A DNA stretch of 60,106 nucleotides from an uncultured Bacilli bacterium (GTDB lineage: Bacteria; Bacillota_I; Bacilli_A; RF39; UBA660), in NCBI GenBank assembly GCA_934119955.1, contig CAKOSZ010000008.1, positions 1-60,106 of the forward strand, given 5' to 3'. Positions 8,161 to 18,447 of this stretch are shown piece after piece; position 1 is the first letter of the stretch; every line of letters starts with the position of its first letter. A model generated the notes under the pieces. It ran no database searches, was not told the DNA's origin, and saw only the letters and a program-made list of their open reading frames with translations. A program made the translations under genes and the position numbers.

Positions 8161-11100
8161 TTTGTATACACCCTACCATTTCTCACTTTAAATCCTAATT
8201 CTTCCAATATTTCCTTTTTATCAGTAAAAGATATTTTTTGTTGATTTATATAATTTATTATTTGATTATCATAATTACTATAAGAAGAATAATTCATTTT
8301 AATAAGTATTGCTTTTTGTGGAACAGTTAGACGTAACGAATTAACATATTGAATAACTGCATTTTTTCTTTGTGATGAATTAGTATAGTTTTCTTTTATT
8401 TCATCAATTTGCTTTTTGTATGATAAGTAATTGCTATATGATGATACTTGAACAATTGCTTTATATTTACTAGGATTAGTATAAGAATAATCAATTTCTT
8501 TCTTATTTAAATAATAATTAGCAGCACTTCCCCCATCATCAATATAACTATTTATCTTATTGTATTCATCACTCATTTCGATTTCTAACACATCTTTTCG
8601 AGCCTTGTTATAAGAATAATTTACTATTTTGTTTATTATTTCTGCTTTTTCAGTATCATTTAATTTTTTATAATCATTATTTTCAAGCAATTCCTTTATA
8701 TTATCTTCAACTATCTTTCCTGATATTTTTTGATATTCCGCCTTTTCCTTACTAGTCATAATAATTTTATTACCATTTTTATTTATGTAATAAGGTGCAA
8801 CTCTAGGCATAATATTTGTATCACCTGTTTTTTTGTATAACCTATAAATTTCCTTTGCGGATTCGCTTATATTCTCTATGTTAACATTAGCAGGATTTAA
8901 AAATACATTAAATATATTATTTTTTCCACCATATTTTTTTATTTCTCTACCTAGTGTGTCAACAGAAGGACTTAGAGTTTTACTTACAAAAGGTATTTTT
9001 GCTTTCACATTATTAAATGCACTTTGAATTGGTTTTCCGTATTCAAAAGAAGTTCTTTGAGTTCCGTCAATTAAATCTGCTATTTGTTTAGAAAAAGTCG
9101 GTATTGCTCTAGCAGGTAATTCTAAAACTTCATTAATTATTCCTGATACAACGTTATCATTATCGCTGAAAACATCATTTATACTTTGTAAAAATGATTG
9201 TTCTAATAAAATACTTCCGGCAGTATCTAAGGAACCAATTATTGCTTCTAATAATGCTTGTGATTCATTATTTTTAGAATTAACTACATTAGCAGTTATA
9301 GATAATGGAGCTGCCAGTGGTTGAGCCCAATCATAAGTAAATGACTTACCTCCTATTTTTATTGAATAAGAACTAACACCTAATGTATTTTTTAAGAAAT
9401 TAGCAGTATCTTTATCATCATCACTTTTACCGCTTGTTATTCCAGCATTTGCAAGTGCAATACCAAGTATATACAACATAGTACCTGCCGTAGCCTTGCC
9501 CAAACTTTGAACAAAGTCATGTTGCATAGTAGCAGTATACTGTCCATTTGCAAATGATCTTTTTAAATTAATACCTTTTTTTATAGTACTAACTAATCCA
9601 GCAGGTGAATAATCGACAATTGCTTTTGTTAAATTTGCTGGTGTTTTAGCAAATGGTATTAATACATCACCCAAGCCATATCCATTAACATTTAGTTTAT
9701 TTAATCCTCTTCTTACATCTAAAACAAATTTAGTATAATTGTTATTATCATTCCAGGTTCTAGATAAAGCCTCTTGATGTGCTATATCTATCATTTCTTG
9801 TGTAATTTCAGTAGTATTATTTAGTATCATTTGATTTTGTAAAGAATTTTCAAAGGCAGCTTCACTAAATACTCTGTCTCCTACATCCATAACATAATTT
9901 AATAACGATTCTGTTCTATTTAATGTCTTTCCAATTAAATTTTTTTCATTAAAAGATTTACTATCAGATATTTCAAATCTGTTACCATCCATATTCTTTG
10001 TATTAATTCCTTGTTTATAATCATTAGTTGCCTCATAAGCACCTCTTTTAAGACCTTTCAACATTGCTTTAATATTCGTAGTACCGGTAGTCCTTACACC
10101 GGTTTTTCTAGAAATTAATTTATCTGCATAACTAGAAAACAAGTCACCAAAAGAGTTAACAGGCATTATTAAGGCATTACCGGCCACATTTCTTACCTGA
10201 GTTTTAGGATTAAATAGCATAGATATTCTCATCCAAGATTTAATTTTTGCTCCTTTTTCAGGTGGTAATTTATCAGTCATTAATTTTTGAATTTGAGCAA
10301 GTTTAACTCTTTTATCATAACCATCTTCCATATTTTGTACTTCTTTCATTGTATCCATAATAAACTTTACTTCGTCTGGTTTTAAATCAAATTTTTCTCT
10401 ATTTTTATTAATCCATTCCTTTGTTTTGTTTTTAACCATCCTATCATAAGCCTCAGATAATTCAGATTGAGCATATTTAACCATACCTTCAGGAGTCATT
10501 CTTTCCATAATATTAAATGCTTGTACTGTTTGACCAGCAGTTGTTCCTATTTCTCTCATTTTTTTAGCAGCTTCTACCATACTGCCATAATCACCATTAT
10601 CAGCATATTGTTTTAATAAAATCCAGCCTTCTGCTACATCTGTAGCATCCATATCTTTAACTTTAGTATTAAACCATCTTGAAGTTTCTGAACTTCCATT
10701 TTCATTTAATCTATTAAATGCCTTATCCAAACTTTCTTTATTAGTAACTTTATCATAAAACAAAACATCTTTTTTTGATAAAATCGTCTTTTTTTGTTCG
10801 TCAGTTATCATATTAACTTTATTTTCAATGTTTGTAGCAAAATGACTCTCACCATCATTTATTTTATTTATATTTCCTTTTTTAGGTAATAATGGTGTAG
10901 TACTAGCGTCTTCTTTGGTTAATCTTGATATTTCTAATGGATTTAGTATCTTATTAACATTTTTTTCAGTATTCTGCATATTATTAATAGTAGGTAATAT
11001 GTCAGATTTGACATTTTGAGTAGATCGTGATATATTATCGTTAGAAAAAGCAAATGTTTCCAAAGTTGGAGTTACGCTAGTAATAGTGTTTCCAACTGAA

Positions 11101-13637
11101 GCATTTGCTTTTTTGTTGTTTATTTTTTCTAATCTCTGTACTCTATAATGGTTTTCTCCATTTTGTCTAGAAACAACATCAAATTCAAATAAATAATTAT
11201 TATTATTTATATTTAGACCATTTAAATAATAATTCCATATTTTATTATTTTCTCTCAATTTTCCTTCCGTTGTTTGTGAGGCTAAAGTTGCACTTTCAAT
11301 TATATCACCTAAATCAGAAAATACTTGTAAATGTTCTTTCAAATATTGCTTTTGGTTTTTATTATAAAGTATTTTGTTTATACTTTCTTTTATACCACCT
11401 CTAGTAACCATTATTTTATTACCATCATTTATAAAGGTATTACTACTATTATATTTTTCAAATATATTTATTGCAAGATCTGACAATTCTTTTTGAGACA
11501 TACTATTTAAATCTATATTATTTAATTCCAAAATGCTACTCTTGACATCAACTTTCCCATCATATTTATTTATATTTTTATTTATCATTTCTGAAACGTT
11601 ATTATATTTATTCAATAAGTCTTGATTAATAGGAATATTACCTTTTACTTGATTAATTTGTGAATTATCTACTGGTATCAGTGCTTTATTAGTATTATTT
11701 ATGCTTGTAGCATCTAATACAGGTAATATATTGGAATTTAATTTAGCATATTGTCCTTGTGTAGGATCTATCCAAGCAACATCCGTAAGTTTTACTTCCT
11801 TAGAGTATATTTTACCTGTTCCAGAATAACTTTGTGCTTCCATTTTTGATGGTGAAATAAACGTTCCTTGTTCTATTGGATTCGAACTATATACAGTTAT
11901 TTTTCCTGTTTCTAAAGCCTTTTTTGCCATCTCTGCAGTATAACTATCATCAAAATTTTCACCGGCTTCAAAATATTCTTTATAATCTGCATCATTTAAA
12001 GCCTCTTTAAATGTTTTTATATCTTTTTCAGTTCTTATCCAAGTATGATAGGCATCATTTACAGGATTACTATTTTGTATTATTTCATTTTGTTGTTGTT
12101 TTAAAGATAATTCAATATTTGTATTATAATTTTTTTTACTAAGCGGTAAATTAATATTACTATTTTTACTTGATTTTTCTTGATTAACTATATCTAATAC
12201 TGTTGGTAGTTTTGTAGAAATATTATTTACATCATTGTTATCACTCGTTTGATTTTTAGTATCTATTTGAGTATTTAACTTATCATTCTCATTGGATATA
12301 GTTGAAATATTATTTGTTATTGTATCAGTGATATCAGTTTGAGTACTACCTATTCCTTTTATTATATTATTAATGTCATTTTCAACATTTTCATTTCTAA
12401 CTGTGCTGTATTTTATATTATCGATATTTTTTAATATAGTTTCTATCCTGTTTATAGTATTAATATCAGTAGTATTATTTTTTAAATCTATAAGTTCTTT
12501 TTTATATGTGTCATAAACATTTTGTTCTGAGTTAATATTACCTAATAAACCACCACTTAAAGCACCTATTCCAGCCGAATATAAAGCACTTACAAGTACA
12601 TCTGGATCACGTACTACATTCCAATAATCTTTTATATCTGTACTATTTTCTAGAAAAAGAAGTTTATTAAAATTATCTATATATTCTTGTATAAATTCTT
12701 CTGTTGCTTCACTTCCGGCATTTCCTAAAAATTTAGCAATTGCTTGATTTGCACCAAATTTACTCATTAATTTATTGGTTATAGCATCATTTAATTCTAA
12801 AACTGTTCCATTGGTTAAACCTTTGGTTGCTGTTCCTAATAATTTTCCTGTTAAATACTCAGCGCCAGTTGAAGCAGCCGCATATAAGGCTGCTTTATCT
12901 TTACTGTAACCATCAGAAATAGCCTGATTTAATGAACTTGTATACATATTTCCAAAGTACAATAATGATCCAGTAGAACCACCACTTACTGTATTTAATG
13001 CAGTTGAACCAGCAATTTTACCTACGTTATAAGAGGTATCAATTAAAAATTTCCAAAATCCACTAGAATCTTGTTTTGCTTTTTCCATTTTTAAATCTGA
13101 ATTTGTTGGTAAATAATACCTAGAACCATCTTCTCTAGTTATATATTGATCACTATTAAAAAAAGGTGTAAATAAACTTTTTGCACCTCTTAAAGTATTA
13201 TTAATAAGTCCTTTATCAAGAAAAGAACTTTTCTCATTACTTATTTTATTTTGCCTATTATAATAATCTTGAATTAATTCACTATTTCTTAATGTATTTC
13301 GTTGAACTTGAAAGTCTTTGTTCCAGCCGCTATTTTTAAATTGAGTTAACTTTTCATTATATAGATTTTGAGACTTTTGTTGTTCTTGCTTAGTTTGACC
13401 GTATAAATTTTTAGGTTGAGTAAATTTAGCATTTTCTTTCATTACATTTTTAGAATTATTATTTGCTATATTAATTTTTTCTGTCGTTGCATACTTTCCT
13501 ACTTGCTGATTAAAATTATTATTATAAATTCTATCTAATCCTTTACGTCTCCTTGTTAATTCATCAGATAAAACTTTGTCTTTATAAACTTGTAATTTAT
13601 TTTCTTTTATGTAATCATCATAAGATATAATTCCCAT
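8157..13637 (-). CDS. Giant polyvalent virion protein with toxin-like domains
   Basis: An 1826-residue protein, the largest of the phage. ATG 13637 has GGGGGAG 6 bases upstream. Visible parts: Gly/Ala-rich membrane-active segments near residues 190-370; an ADP-ribosyltransferase-like region at about 525-635 (HTWIRTEKDIKTF, ITVYSSNPIEQGTF, DVAWIDPTQGQY); a BECR-nuclease-like region at about 755-840 (FSDLGDIIESA, YRVQRLEK); a conserved block near 1130-1160 (NPKTQVRNVAGNAL); and a hydrophobic stretch near 1376-1399. This matches the large polyvalent phage proteins described by Aravind and co-workers, thought to be injected with DNA. Domain names are recalled, not computed. Confidence 0.75.
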   Translation of the reverse strand: MGIISYDDYIKENKLQVYKDKVLSDELTRRRKGLDRIYNNNFNQQVGKYATTEKINIANNNSKNVMKENAKFTQPKNLYGQTKQEQQKSQNLYNEKLTQFKNSGWNKDFQVQRNTLRNSELIQDYYNRQNKISNEKSSFLDKGLINNTLRGAKSLFTPFFNSDQYITREDGSRYYLPTNSDLKMEKAKQDSSGFWKFLIDTSYNVGKIAGSTALNTVSGGSTGSLLYFGNMYTSSLNQAISDGYSKDKAALYAAASTGAEYLTGKLLGTATKGLTNGTVLELNDAITNKLMSKFGANQAIAKFLGNAGSEATEEFIQEYIDNFNKLLFLENSTDIKDYWNVVRDPDVLVSALYSAGIGALSGGLLGNINSEQNVYDTYKKELIDLKNNTTDINTINRIETILKNIDNIKYSTVRNENVENDINNIIKGIGSTQTDITDTITNNISTISNENDKLNTQIDTKNQTSDNNDVNNISTKLPTVLDIVNQEKSSKNSNINLPLSKKNYNTNIELSLKQQQNEIIQNSNPVNDAYHTWIRTEKDIKTFKEALNDADYKEYFEAGENFDDSYTAEMAKKALETGKITVYSSNPIEQGTFISPSKMEAQSYSGTGKIYSKEVKLTDVAWIDPTQGQYAKLNSNILPVLDATSINNTNKALIPVDNSQINQVKGNIPINQDLLNKYNNVSEMINKNINKYDGKVDVKSSILELNNIDLNSMSQKELSDLAINIFEKYNSSNTFINDGNKIMVTRGGIKESINKILYNKNQKQYLKEHLQVFSDLGDIIESATLASQTTEGKLRENNKIWNYYLNGLNINNNNYLFEFDVVSRQNGENHYRVQRLEKINNKKANASVGNTITSVTPTLETFAFSNDNISRSTQNVKSDILPTINNMQNTEKNVNKILNPLEISRLTKEDASTTPLLPKKGNINKINDGESHFATNIENKVNMITDEQKKTILSKKDVLFYDKVTNKESLDKAFNRLNENGSSETSRWFNTKVKDMDATDVAEGWILLKQYADNGDYGSMVEAAKKMREIGTTAGQTVQAFNIMERMTPEGMVKYAQSELSEAYDRMVKNKTKEWINKNREKFDLKPDEVKFIMDTMKEVQNMEDGYDKRVKLAQIQKLMTDKLPPEKGAKIKSWMRISMLFNPKTQVRNVAGNALIMPVNSFGDLFSSYADKLISRKTGVRTTGTTNIKAMLKGLKRGAYEATNDYKQGINTKNMDGNRFEISDSKSFNEKNLIGKTLNRTESLLNYVMDVGDRVFSEAAFENSLQNQMILNNTTEITQEMIDIAHQEALSRTWNDNNNYTKFVLDVRRGLNKLNVNGYGLGDVLIPFAKTPANLTKAIVDYSPAGLVSTIKKGINLKRSFANGQYTATMQHDFVQSLGKATAGTMLYILGIALANAGITSGKSDDDKDTANFLKNTLGVSSYSIKIGGKSFTYDWAQPLAAPLSITANVVNSKNNESQALLEAIIGSLDTAGSILLEQSFLQSINDVFSDNDNVVSGIINEVLELPARAIPTFSKQIADLIDGTQRTSFEYGKPIQSAFNNVKAKIPFVSKTLSPSVDTLGREIKKYGGKNNIFNVFLNPANVNIENISESAKEIYRLYKKTGDTNIMPRVAPYYINKNGNKIIMTSKEKAEYQKISGKIVEDNIKELLENNDYKKLNDTEKAEIINKIVNYSYNKARKDVLEIEMSDEYNKINSYIDDGGSAANYYLNKKEIDYSYTNPSKYKAIVQVSSYSNYLSYKKQIDEIKENYTNSSQRKNAVIQYVNSLRLTVPQKAILIKMNYSSYSNYDNQIINYINQQKISFTDKKEILEELGFKVRNGRVYTK

Positions 13638-13639
13638 AA

Positions 13640-14815
13640 TTATCTCCCCCAAAAAATAGGTCCTGTTTTCTTTTGTTGAATATGATATTTATATTGAGAA
13701 GTTACATCTATATATCTACCACTGGTATTGCTTGTTTTTTCCCATAAATAATATCTATCGCCTGCCTTCCAAATATTTTGATTAGGATTGATGGTTCCAG
13801 GAATATTTGGAAACAAACTTGCTTTACCAACAGATACTACTTTTTGATTATTAATATACTGTGGATGTTTTTCGTTTTGACCTGCTTTATCTTGGAAATA
13901 GTAATCTGATTTTGATTGAGTATCAATTGTATTTCCATACTCATCTGTATTACCTAAATTTAATCCGTAGTTACTACCACCATTTGACAAATCACTATTA
14001 TAAGAATAATTATTATTTATACTTGACCATTTTTGAGCATTAGCAATTGCATCTTGTTGCTTTTGATATGCCATTTCTTGTTCCCATCTTTCTTGCTCTA
14101 ATCTTTGTTGTTCCTTTTGATATGCCATATTTTCATTGTATTGTCTAATCTTTTCAGCTGTTTCATTTTCATAATTAATTTGACTTTCAACATCTTTATA
14201 TCTGTTATAATAGTTATTATTAACGTTATAATTCCAATTTAATCGATTATTTTCTTGTTCTGTTTTGTAATTAAATCCTTCTAATGCAATGTTTAACTTT
14301 TCTTGTAATGCTTTTAGTGCATTTTGTGCTAATGTTTCGTCATTAGATAACTGTGCTTGTCTTATTGCATTATCAAACTCTATTCCAGCATCTTGCATAC
14401 TTTTTCTTGCTGTACCTAATCTATTCTGATAAGTATTATACATATCAACCTTAGAACTCTCAGCATAACCACTATTAGATAATCCGTTATTAACAACATT
14501 TTCTCTACTAACACCATATTTATCTACCTCTTTTTGATAATCGATATAAGATGCTTTTGCTTCATTTTGATAGGCTTGTTCGCTTTTTTTTCTTTGTTGT
14601 TCAATCAAATCTTTTTGATATTCCAAATTTTTGTTTGCTATATCTTTTTGAGTATTTTCCCACCTATCAATCATATCTTGTTGTTCTTTTGTAAAATTAT
14701 TTCTTTCGTTTATTAAATTATCATAAGTATCATTATATTTTTTTAACTCACTTTGTTTTTCATTTTCAACATTTTGAAATCTCTTGTCATCATAATTCAC
14801 GTCATAAATTGCCAT
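13640..14815 (-). CDS. Coiled-coil internal virion protein
   Basis: A 391-residue Gln/Asn/Tyr-rich protein with long coiled coils (about residues 40-125 and 150-260, with QQRLEQERWEQEMAYQKQQ). The C-terminal ~120 residues look globular (DRYYLWEKTSNTSGRYIDV). It lies between the gp10-like and giant virion proteins, where podoviruses encode ejection proteins that form the DNA channel. The role is inferred from position and composition. Its high Gln content matches the tRNA-Gln carried by the phage. Confidence 0.55.
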   Translation of the reverse strand: MAIYDVNYDDKRFQNVENEKQSELKKYNDTYDNLINERNNFTKEQQDMIDRWENTQKDIANKNLEYQKDLIEQQRKKSEQAYQNEAKASYIDYQKEVDKYGVSRENVVNNGLSNSGYAESSKVDMYNTYQNRLGTARKSMQDAGIEFDNAIRQAQLSNDETLAQNALKALQEKLNIALEGFNYKTEQENNRLNWNYNVNNNYYNRYKDVESQINYENETAEKIRQYNENMAYQKEQQRLEQERWEQEMAYQKQQDAIANAQKWSSINNNYSYNSDLSNGGSNYGLNLGNTDEYGNTIDTQSKSDYYFQDKAGQNEKHPQYINNQKVVSVGKASLFPNIPGTINPNQNIWKAGDRYYLWEKTSNTSGRYIDVTSQYKYHIQQKKTGPIFWGR

Positions 14816-14821
14816 ATTTTA

Positions 14822-16543
14822 TCACCTCTTTACATATCCACCTACAAATGATTCCAATGTATAATTATTTAAACCAAATGGTTTGGTAGAACTAAATTTC
14901 ATTTGTAAACGTTTCCATTTTTTCTTTTTAATTCTATAAACTATATACCCTTTAACATTGTTGTAAGTATTAACTTCTTCAAAGTCATTATTATCGGTTT
15001 TAACTTCTATTTTTATACTTTCACCTTTTACTTCAGCAGTACCGCCTCTTTTATTAGTGGTTTTTTGATATTCTGGATATTTAAAATCATCATGTTTAGT
15101 AGTCCAATAAGAATTTATTTCACTATTGGTTTTAGTTAGTTTATAAATCTTGTTATTTCCACATAAATAAAGCACTCCATTTTTAACAGAAGTGCAACTA
15201 ATATTGCAAGACATTTCCCAATAGTACCATTCATATTCTATATTTATATTTTGATATTTTTGCCTACTATCTGTCAAATAAACTTTGTTATCTATAATTA
15301 CCAAAAGATATCCTTCCCACTCTTCTAACATCATGTTCTTATAATTTGATTCTTTTAGTAGTTTACCATCAACCATACTTGATCTATGTGCTAACAGTTG
15401 TTCTGAAGTAATATTTCCACTAATTGCCTCCATACCTCTATCAGAAAAGAAAACTATATCATCATTAAAATTAATTCCAGTAGAAACACAACCTATCGTT
15501 ATACTTGAATGTGTTGATGGATATATTTTTCCATATGTGCTATCAACAACTGGATTATGATAAAATACTGTTGTATTTGCTTGTGATGGTTCTTTTAATA
15601 CCCATAAAGCGTTATTGCTTGGTATTAGTGCTTTTACCTTTGCTAAATCCATGCCTTCATTATAATAATCTAAATCACTAACGTATCTTGGATCTTCAAG
15701 TGAACTATGAAATATAGCATTAGGATAATCTTGGTTTCCGCTAAAAAATACTCTATTATCAAATACTGCCAATATAGTGCACTTATCAATTCTATCTCTA
15801 TATCCTGGAATAGTTTTTCTGAACAATATTTCTATATTATGTTGACCATCCGTAGTAGGTTTAGCTGGTGCGGTGTTAAAAGTAATACTTCCTTCTGTAA
15901 CATTAACAGTAAAATCTGTCCCTTGTACATAAGTTATTTCATTTAAACCTACTGTAACCTTTGCTGTTACTACGTAATCACTATCAATGTTTTCGGCATC
16001 TAATTTAAATTTAGTTGTTTCCCCATCACCTATTCTTAAATTTTTTCTAAGTCCTGTAAGTAAATTTACATCCTGATATGTTGTACCTTCACCTGTAGGA
16101 TCACCAATGGTAGTAGTTGGAATAGTACCATCTACTTTTTTTATTTCAGTTCCGTTATATTCAAGATAATTTAAACCATCTTTTATATAAAATATGTTAT
16201 TGAATATAAAGGCTTGACTTCTAATTAAATTCATACCATTAAATATTTCGGTGCTATCATCATAAAGTTTAGTTCCGGAATGAACTATTTTATGAGTTGT
16301 ATTGCCGATATCATAAAAAAAGAGGCCTAATATGGTATTATTGTATTCTTCTACTAATTCCATATCAGGCCTTGTTTCTATTCCAGCACTATTATTTTTG
16401 TAATTTTTCCACATATTTAAACTATCAGGACTTCTTGCTAAATTAGTGTCATTATTACTGAAATCAACACCTGCAAAATTATCTACTTTTCTAGTAATTA
16501 ATGCTCCACTAGGGACACCACTAGAACTACTATAAGAACTCAT
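14822..16543 (-). CDS. P22 gp10-like tail hub / stabilisation protein
   Basis: A 573-residue protein with repeated beta blades (DIVFFSDRGMEAI, YLLVIIDNKVYLTD, GVLYLCGNNKIYKL). An N-terminal motif (KVDNFAGVDFS..SPDSLNMW) is seen in head-tail proteins of Firmicutes podoviruses. P22 gp10 family proteins close the portal channel and form the short tail. It follows the gp4-like gene with a 14-base overlap and GGAG before the ATG. Family assignment is from order and pattern. Confidence 0.65.
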   Translation of the reverse strand: MSSYSSSSGVPSGALITRKVDNFAGVDFSNNDTNLARSPDSLNMWKNYKNNSAGIETRPDMELVEEYNNTILGLFFYDIGNTTHKIVHSGTKLYDDSTEIFNGMNLIRSQAFIFNNIFYIKDGLNYLEYNGTEIKKVDGTIPTTTIGDPTGEGTTYQDVNLLTGLRKNLRIGDGETTKFKLDAENIDSDYVVTAKVTVGLNEITYVQGTDFTVNVTEGSITFNTAPAKPTTDGQHNIEILFRKTIPGYRDRIDKCTILAVFDNRVFFSGNQDYPNAIFHSSLEDPRYVSDLDYYNEGMDLAKVKALIPSNNALWVLKEPSQANTTVFYHNPVVDSTYGKIYPSTHSSITIGCVSTGINFNDDIVFFSDRGMEAISGNITSEQLLAHRSSMVDGKLLKESNYKNMMLEEWEGYLLVIIDNKVYLTDSRQKYQNINIEYEWYYWEMSCNISCTSVKNGVLYLCGNNKIYKLTKTNSEINSYWTTKHDDFKYPEYQKTTNKRGGTAEVKGESIKIEVKTDNNDFEEVNTYNNVKGYIVYRIKKKKWKRLQMKFSSTKPFGLNNYTLESFVGGYVKR

Positions 16544-17084
16544 AAGTATTATCTCCTTCCAAATAAATACTACCAGTATGAAATCTTGGATCTAATCTTT
16601 GTAACATTTGCTCATATCTGTTCGAATAAACTTGTCCATAACTAGCAGATATATCAGATTTAAGTAAATCACCAGCAACACCGTAAGGCATTATTTCAAG
16701 TACATCTGTTGATAAATCAAAAGTAAATTCACTATCTTTTGTATCAGCAGTTATTTGTTTAGGATATTTATAATAATATATTTTAGCAATACCATCACCA
16801 TAGAAATTAATTGTATTACCTATGATATCATTTTCTACTCCTCTAACTATGTTAATTTGAAATAAATCCCTTGCTATATCAGAAAAATCAATTTCATCGC
16901 CTTCATTTACTTCTAATTCATCTTTAGCAGGTATTTTTTTTATTCTAGCAATTTCATTTTGAATTTGATTTATAACATCATTTATTTTATTTGCTATATC
17001 AGGATCATCAGTTAATAAAGGACTTTTATCATTGATTTCTTCGATTAGTCTTAATACTTTTTTCTTCATTTCTAGTAATGTCAT
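16530..17084 (-). CDS. P22 gp4-like head-tail adaptor
   Basis: A 184-residue helical protein (MTLLEMKKKVLRLIEEIND, then INDVINQIQNEIARIKKIP) with a middle beta segment and a C-terminal RYEQMLQRLDPRF. This layout fits the gp4-like portal adaptors that extend the portal ring in short-tailed phages. It is encoded between the capsid genes and the gp10-like gene. Confidence 0.65.
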   Translation of the reverse strand: MTLLEMKKKVLRLIEEINDKSPLLTDDPDIANKINDVINQIQNEIARIKKIPAKDELEVNEGDEIDFSDIARDLFQINIVRGVENDIIGNTINFYGDGIAKIYYYKYPKQITADTKDSEFTFDLSTDVLEIMPYGVAGDLLKSDISASYGQVYSNRYEQMLQRLDPRFHTGSIYLEGDNTYEFL

Positions 17085-17092
17085 ACTATCAC

Positions 17093-17446
17093 CTATCCTT
17101 TTGGATTAATATCTGTATTATCTTTGTATATTTCTTTAATTTCTTTAATTTCTTTTTCCAAGTCATTTAATTTATAAACAGGTATATTAGGAATAATATA
17201 ACCGTCTATTTCATTCCAAATTAGAATTGTTCCTTCTGGTATCGTTTGAGTTAACTTGCTATATTCTGTACTCTTTATTCCATCATATTCACTTTCTTTG
17301 CTAATTTCAGTAGTTAATATTAAGTCTTTTAAAGTCTGATGTACAGTTTTATCATCTGTGAATTCATCAAACTCTGTTTCCTTTGTTATAGTTCTTCCAT
17401 AATATTGTTTCAAACTTGGTTTTATTGTAAATAACTCATTATTCAT
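17093..17446 (-). CDS. Head-region protein, unknown
   Basis: A 117-residue acidic protein encoded between the phage tRNA and the adaptor gene, with GGAGGAAAATA before its ATG. The central QTIPEGTILIWNEIDGYIIP looks like a short beta domain, with a Lys/Glu coiled helix at the C-terminus. It may be a head-fibre or decoration protein, but no family is recognised. Confidence 0.5.
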   Translation of the reverse strand: MNNELFTIKPSLKQYYGRTITKETEFDEFTDDKTVHQTLKDLILTTEISKESEYDGIKSTEYSKLTQTIPEGTILIWNEIDGYIIPNIPVYKLNDLEKEIKEIKEIYKDNTDINPKG

Positions 17447-17461
17447 TATTTTCCTCCTAAT

Positions 17462-17536
17462 TGGTTGCCATACCTAGGTTCGAACTAGGGAATGTTGCAT
17501 TCAAAGTGCAATGTGTTACCTCTTCACCATATGGCA
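17462..17536 (-). tRNA. Phage tRNA-Gln (anticodon UUG)
   Basis: A cloverleaf can be drawn: acceptor TGCCATA/TATGGCA, D-stem GTG/CAC, anticodon stem TTGCA/TGCAA with loop CTTTGAA (anticodon TTG), T-stem CCTAG/CTAGG with loop TTCGAAC, discriminator A and encoded CCA. It is transcribed with the late operon, directly downstream of the capsid gene. It would decode CAA, a frequent codon in the Gln-rich virion proteins. Confidence 0.95.
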
Positions 17537-17537
17537 A

Positions 17538-17559
17538 TAAAAAGAGGATTGCTCCTCTT
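17538..17559 (-). terminator. Terminator-like hairpin after the capsid gene
   Basis: On the minus strand AAGAGGA and TCCTCTT pair around GCAA, followed by TTT. It ends two bases before the tRNA 5' end. It may partly terminate transcription, giving more capsid than downstream products, or help process the tRNA. Confidence 0.75.
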
Positions 17560-17562
17560 ATT

Positions 17563-18417
17563 TTACATCTCAGTTTTCATTATATAAATTTCTTTAGGAT
17601 TAACAATCTTAGCCCCAAATACATATAATCCTTTTAAAGCATCTTGAAAAGCCTTTTCTGGTCTATATGCTTCTACTTTTTCAATTTGTTCAGCAAAAGC
17701 AATAGCTTGACCTGTTCTTAAAATGTTGTAAGTTACATCATCAGAAGTAGAGGCAGCAGCCTTTTTACCAGTAGGCAATAAATTTTCAATGCAAACAAAG
17801 GCATTATTGATTTTACCAACAGCACCTTTCTTGATTATTTCTGGATTATTTGTAGATAATTCAGTTAAAGATTGTCTATAAGTAGTAAAAACTTTTGGAG
17901 ATACTTCTAAATATAATGGTTCAGATACTGGAACATTATTCTCATATAATTTAGTAAATCCTGCTTCAACGCTAGACATAGCATTAGTTGTAGTTAAGGC
18001 AATTACTGAACTTTGTGGTAAAGCATTTGATGTAGCCTCTGTTGCAGTTTTTACAATAGAAGCAACGTATTTATCTCCTTCTTCTTTTAATCCAAGTGCT
18101 GATTGTCTTGAAGCATCTTCCATTAAACCAGGAACTGATTGTGCTTTGTCAATATCTTCAACTTCAAAATTAAAATATCTATATTGATCTAGTTTTAATA
18201 ATTGACTAGCATCAGTTAGTCCTTCAAGAGTTATTTCTGTACCAGGAACGTAAGTTCTTATGGTAGGTCTAGTAACACTTAAAATTTTTACTTCTTTTGC
18301 ATTTTTACTATCCTTTTCATATTTAAAGTCACAATGATTTCTTAGAGATGTAATTGTTTTTAATTCTTTTAAAATTGATTTACTCCAAATTGTTTGTTGG
18401 AAATTAGTTACAGCCAT
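17563..18417 (-). CDS. Major capsid protein
   Basis: A 284-residue protein in the capsid position, after scaffold and before the head-tail genes. Patterns typical of phage coat proteins of the P22/HK97 fold are visible: an N-terminal helix (NFQQTIWSKSILKEL), IRTYVPGTEITLEGL, RYFNFEVEDID, and a spine-helix-like region around DASRQSALGLKEEGDKYVA. AGAAAGGA precedes ATG 18417. A terminator-like hairpin immediately after the gene may raise its relative expression. Confidence 0.88.
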   Translation of the reverse strand: MAVTNFQQTIWSKSILKELKTITSLRNHCDFKYEKDSKNAKEVKILSVTRPTIRTYVPGTEITLEGLTDASQLLKLDQYRYFNFEVEDIDKAQSVPGLMEDASRQSALGLKEEGDKYVASIVKTATEATSNALPQSSVIALTTTNAMSSVEAGFTKLYENNVPVSEPLYLEVSPKVFTTYRQSLTELSTNNPEIIKKGAVGKINNAFVCIENLLPTGKKAAASTSDDVTYNILRTGQAIAFAEQIEKVEAYRPEKAFQDALKGLYVFGAKIVNPKEIYIMKTEM

Positions 18418-18447
18418 TTTAACACATCCTTTCTATATAGATAGGAA

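Noticed and set aside
7030..16543. Siphovirus-type tail module
   Set aside because: No tape measure, major tail protein or tail assembly chaperone genes are present. P22-like adaptor genes point to a short tail.
17461..17540. tRNA locus as a second attachment site
   Set aside because: It lies inside the late operon with no duplicated 3' end nearby, so it is a phage-carried tRNA.
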